A stretch of 64,000 nucleotides of DNA from JABWCE01 sp964355045 (lineage in GTDB: Bacteria; Bacteroidota; Bacteroidia; NS11-12g; UBA9320), in contig CAYHCM010000004.1 of NCBI GenBank assembly GCA_964355045.1, positions 4,077 to 68,076 on the forward strand. Direction: 5' to 3'. Below are positions 61,158 through 64,000 of the stretch, piece after piece (position 1 is the stretch's first letter; every line of letters begins with the position of its first letter). The position numbers and the translations under genes are program-made. The notes beneath the pieces are model-generated. The model ran no database searches, had not been told where the DNA came from, and was given only the letters and a program-made list of their open reading frames with translations.

Positions 61158-62516
61158 CTATAATTTAAATTCTTTTAAATGTGCAGGCATTTTTTCATAA
61201 CGTAGCATGGTTTCCAAAGTTTCATGTTCGCGAATAATATGTGGTGTGCCATCCATTCCTATCATTATAACCTTTGGCCGCATTTGTATAAACTGCATCC
61301 ATTGGGTCATATTATAAGCACCAACACGATGTACCACTAGATTATCCCCTTTATTTAAAAGTGGCAAATTTATGGTTTCTCTCACCACATCAATATTCAT
61401 ACATAGCGGACCATAAATAACCATATCCTCTGTTTGTGACGATATTTCCTGAGCCGGTGAAATACGATGATTGTACCAAAAGGCAGTAAACAAAAGGTTC
61501 ACACCAAAATTCATAATAGTAGCCCTTCGTCCGTCACTCAAGCGTTTCATAGCTATTACCGAACCTAACAAATATCCTGCATCATCAATCAACGCTCTTC
61601 CGGTTTCTAAAAAAAGAGTTGGAAGTTCATCCGGTTTAAAACCATAATTTAAAATAGTGGATGTAATGGCTTCGGCATAATCATCTACCGATGGAATAAT
61701 ATCACCGCCCTGCAAATAGGAACCTTTCAAGGTATTGGCAGAAGCAAATCCTCCACCCAAATCCAGGTATTCAATATTTTTGTTGTAGCGTTGTTTTATG
61801 TTAAATGCCAAATCACATAATTTTCCTGCCGCTACCGAGTAGGCCGCAGTAGTTAGCATATAGGTGCCGATGTGGCAATGCAAGCCTACAAAATCCATTT
61901 CGGGTTGGGCAAATATTTTATTGATAGCGCTCCAAGCCGAACCATCTTCATAATTAAATCCAAAGCGGTCCCACATAGGATAAATGCCGGTATCCATATT
62001 AACCCGAATAGCAACTCTGGCTTTCTTCCCTGAGTTTTGAAGAATTTCGGATAATTGATATAATTCATCAAAATGATCAATATGAATCATGGAATTATTT
62101 TCAATAGCAATCCGTAGATCACTTTCGGTTTTATCAGGACCATTGAAAATAATCTTTGTACCGGGCACTCCATTTTTAATAGCTTTTTCATATTCAAAAA
62201 TGGAAACCACCTCAGCCCACGAGCCCTCGGAATGGAAAACATTACATACGGCATTCAGGTAATTCGTTTTATAACTCCATGCAAATTGCACCTTGGGATA
62301 GCGTGATTTAAAAGCCCTAACCGCATTTTTATAAGTATCCCGAATGGTTCGTTCAGAAATTACAAAACAAGGCGAACCGTAATCGGCAATCAGTTTTTTT
62401 ACAGGAACTCCGTCTATCTGGGTTACCGGTGCATATTCGGTACGGGTTCCGAATTTATTCATCGTACCGGTATTAAGTTTGGTAATAACTGGTCTTTCGT
62501 ATGATAATTTTGTCAT
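61158..62516 (-). CDS. LysA-like PLP-dependent decarboxylase
   Basis: 452 aa. Fold type III decarboxylase: PLP lysine in FAWSYKTNY (K83), HCHIGT, LDLGGGFAS, LETGRAL, and GPLCMNIDVV (catalytic Cys and Asp). Homologous to diaminopimelate/ornithine decarboxylases. The usual LysA motifs differ (LETGR for EPGR), so it may act on another amino acid or a peptide-bound one. Sits after an ATP-grasp ligase and a PqqD-like protein, suggesting a modified-amino-acid pathway rather than lysine synthesis. Confidence 0.82.
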   Translation of the reverse strand: MTKLSYERPVITKLNTGTMNKFGTRTEYAPVTQIDGVPVKKLIADYGSPCFVISERTIRDTYKNAVRAFKSRYPKVQFAWSYKTNYLNAVCNVFHSEGSWAEVVSIFEYEKAIKNGVPGTKIIFNGPDKTESDLRIAIENNSMIHIDHFDELYQLSEILQNSGKKARVAIRVNMDTGIYPMWDRFGFNYEDGSAWSAINKIFAQPEMDFVGLHCHIGTYMLTTAAYSVAAGKLCDLAFNIKQRYNKNIEYLDLGGGFASANTLKGSYLQGGDIIPSVDDYAEAITSTILNYGFKPDELPTLFLETGRALIDDAGYLLGSVIAMKRLSDGRRATIMNFGVNLLFTAFWYNHRISPAQEISSQTEDMVIYGPLCMNIDVVRETINLPLLNKGDNLVVHRVGAYNMTQWMQFIQMRPKVIMIGMDGTPHIIREHETLETMLRYEKMPAHLKEFKL

Positions 62517-62632
62517 AATATTTTTTTTTAATTTGCCACTAAAACACTAAAGCTCAAAGTTGCACAAAGTGTTTTTATGAAAAATATATTCTTTTTTTAA
62601 TTTATTTAATCAGTTCAATCAATAGTCAATTA

Positions 62633-63682
62633 TTACAATTCACCAAAGGTTGAAATTTTTTCAAATTCACTCATATTTACAATCTGGTCGTAACTGTATC
62701 TTATAAACATTTTACCTACTTCATAATTTTTAAAAGGCTTTACATCCTCGCCCAAGGCTAATTGCACCAAGGCTTCCGGATGATTTTGTCCGCAACCTAC
62801 TGCCAGATAAACCCAGGCCGGAAAACGGGGATTCATTTCAAGAAGGTAATATTCTCCCTCCTTTGTTTTTATAAATTCCAATTCACAACCACCCCGCCAT
62901 TTACTTTTACTTATAACTTTTTTGGCAATGTCAATCAGTTTTTTATCTTCCAAAGCCACACCGGCCCAGGCTTTTCCTTTATCGGTTATATAAAGCTTGC
63001 GCATGGGTACAGCCCCTATACAATTTCCTTTGCCATCGCCAATAGCCGTTACATTTACCTCATTGCCCGAAATAAATTCCTGAAGAATAATGGGCAATCC
63101 CCATTTGGCCGAAATTTTATGAAAATAACTGACAGCCTGCTCGGGCGTGGCAGCTATTGAAGCATCATAATATTTTCCTTTTACTACCAAGGGATACGTT
63201 ATTTCTTCACCCAGATTATAAATTTCAGATTGTGAAAAAATCATTTTTGCAAAGGGAACTTTCACTTTATTTTTCTCACCAAATTCATATAATACGGATT
63301 TATGCCGGGCTTCAAACTGTTCCTGAGTTGGTAAAAAAGTGGCAATATTAAAATCCAATTTTAGCTGCGGAGCCAATTTTATAAAATTATGCAATTCAGC
63401 ATCAAAATTTGGAATTATCAGGTCTAATTTTTCCTGCTTATGGATATATTCCAGACGATTTAATAGGCTGGACGTACCCGAAGAAGGATTTGGAATTTGA
63501 TACGATTTATCAACCAAATCGTGCATGTATAAGCCGGGTTCAAGGGTTTCATAACTCAAACCAATGGTTCGCACATCAAACAGGGTGCTTTCCTTTAAAG
63601 CCCTGATAACGGGAATGCCCGGCCCCGGAGAGTCAATATTATTTAAACCTGAAACCCCAACCGTGATTTTACGCCTTTTCAT
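62633..63682 (-). CDS. ATP-grasp ligase (carboxylate-amine ligase-like)
   Basis: 349 aa. A pre-ATP-grasp domain (KRRKITVGVSGLNNIDSPGPGIPVIRAL) then ATP-grasp: YPLVVKGKYYDASIA, LQEFISGNEVNVTAIGD, GGCELEFIKTKEGEYYLLEMNPRFPAWVYLA (Mg ligands E and N). It joins a carboxylate to an amine using ATP. Overlaps the PqqD-like gene by 4 bases (ATGA). Confidence 0.85.
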   Translation of the reverse strand: MKRRKITVGVSGLNNIDSPGPGIPVIRALKESTLFDVRTIGLSYETLEPGLYMHDLVDKSYQIPNPSSGTSSLLNRLEYIHKQEKLDLIIPNFDAELHNFIKLAPQLKLDFNIATFLPTQEQFEARHKSVLYEFGEKNKVKVPFAKMIFSQSEIYNLGEEITYPLVVKGKYYDASIAATPEQAVSYFHKISAKWGLPIILQEFISGNEVNVTAIGDGKGNCIGAVPMRKLYITDKGKAWAGVALEDKKLIDIAKKVISKSKWRGGCELEFIKTKEGEYYLLEMNPRFPAWVYLAVGCGQNHPEALVQLALGEDVKPFKNYEVGKMFIRYSYDQIVNMSEFEKISTFGEL

Positions 63683-63948
63683 TTTTTATACTCGTTTGAA
63701 GAGTCGTCATTAATGAGCATTTCATAACTATTGAGCATTAGCATAAAATCTGTTAAATCTTTTTCCAAAGTTGTTTTATCAACGTGGAATTTTTGGGTAA
63801 TATGAATTAACAAATCTTCCTGTGTAATGCCTCCCTGAAGTTTCCTTAATATTTCCTGACCAACCTGATTGGTGCTAAAAGAATCTCCGGTTAAGGGATT
63901 AAAAACAAACCCCGTTTCGCTTATTGCTATGTTCTTATTGATGTTCAT
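63679..63948 (-). CDS. PqqD-like peptide-binding protein
   Basis: 89 aa. PqqD/RRE-like fold: ETGFVFNPLTGDSFSTNQVGQEILRKLQGGITQEDLLIHITQKFHVDKTTLEKDLTDFMLML. Such proteins bind leader peptides of ribosomally made peptides for modification. The first gene of the set visible; a precursor peptide, if any, may lie beyond the window. CATCTTTG lies about 25 bases before the ATG. Confidence 0.85.
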   Translation of the reverse strand: MNINKNIAISETGFVFNPLTGDSFSTNQVGQEILRKLQGGITQEDLLIHITQKFHVDKTTLEKDLTDFMLMLNSYEMLINDDSSNEYKK

Positions 63949-64000
63949 TCCTTTTAAATTTTGGTTGCAAAGATGATTGAATAATCTGAAAAATGAAATT

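Overview
The window looks like a chromosomal piece of a low-GC member of the Bacteroidota, probably from a metagenome or draft assembly. Three lines of evidence support this. Promoters have the Bacteroidota -7 box TAnnTTTG. Secreted proteins end in type IX secretion (T9SS) sorting domains. Several gene orders are typical of the phylum: miaB / sigma-54-type activator / lptE / TPR protein / secG, leucine dehydrogenase / nusB / DUF1573 / yajC / coaE, and surE / lpxB. Two runs of exactly 100 N are each flanked by an identical 55-base duplication, which marks unmerged contig ends.

Layout. 1-1.9 kb: end of an LptD-like outer-membrane protein. 1.9-4.5 kb: an accessory patch with an AAA ATPase, a TOPRIM-like partner and two small membrane proteins. 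4.5-5.03 kb: five tightly packed unusual tRNA genes on the minus strand, preceded by a 23-codon leader ORF and a terminator. 5.2-14.8 kb: PBP1A, a phospholipase C-like protein, rhomboid, LpxB, a 147-bp satellite, SurE and SecG. 14.7-20.5 kb: TPR protein, LptE, sigma-54-type activator and MiaB. 20.6-26.7 kb: AI-2E exporter, RhuM, ABC ATPase, acyltransferase and small housekeeping proteins. 26.9-36.5 kb: leucine dehydrogenase, NusB, DUF1573, YajC, CoaE, PRTase, UvrC, Frr. 36.7-53.5 kb: membrane and secreted proteins, a frameshifted cyclase, a MauG/MbnP pair, T9SS cargo and a split VCBS protein. 53.6-55.6 kb: tRNA-Ala followed by an AbiE toxin-antitoxin pair. 55.8-64 kb: T9SS/TPR proteins, a urea transporter-M23 peptidase fusion, and a PqqD / ATP-grasp / LysA-like decarboxylase set that runs off the window.

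The most striking locus is 4.5-5.03 kb. The five tRNAs carry anticodons UGG, UUG, GUG, UCG and UAG (Pro, Gln, His, Arg, Leu). These five isotypes together cover the whole set of codons beginning with C. All five have G36-A37-A38, which is unusual for Leu and Pro tRNAs, and the tRNA-Leu lacks the long class II variable arm. Just upstream is a tiny ORF with its own promoter whose codons 7-15 are nine consecutive C-initial codons (CAT CAG CCC CTA CAA CTT, then CGT CCG CAC), covering all five amino acids. It is followed by a terminator, and the RNA has an alternating C4-G4-C4-G4 pattern that fits a classic 1:2 / 2:3 / 3:4 attenuator. The natural reading is a ribosome-mediated attenuator that switches on a backup tRNA set when C-initial codons cannot be decoded. 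That mechanism is inference; the codon run, anticodons and hairpin are read directly from the sequence.

Intergenic DNA is rich in repeats: long imperfect inverted repeats built from roughly 10-bp words, REP-like palindromes, and word-like tandem repeats. Several genes appear to start at TTG.
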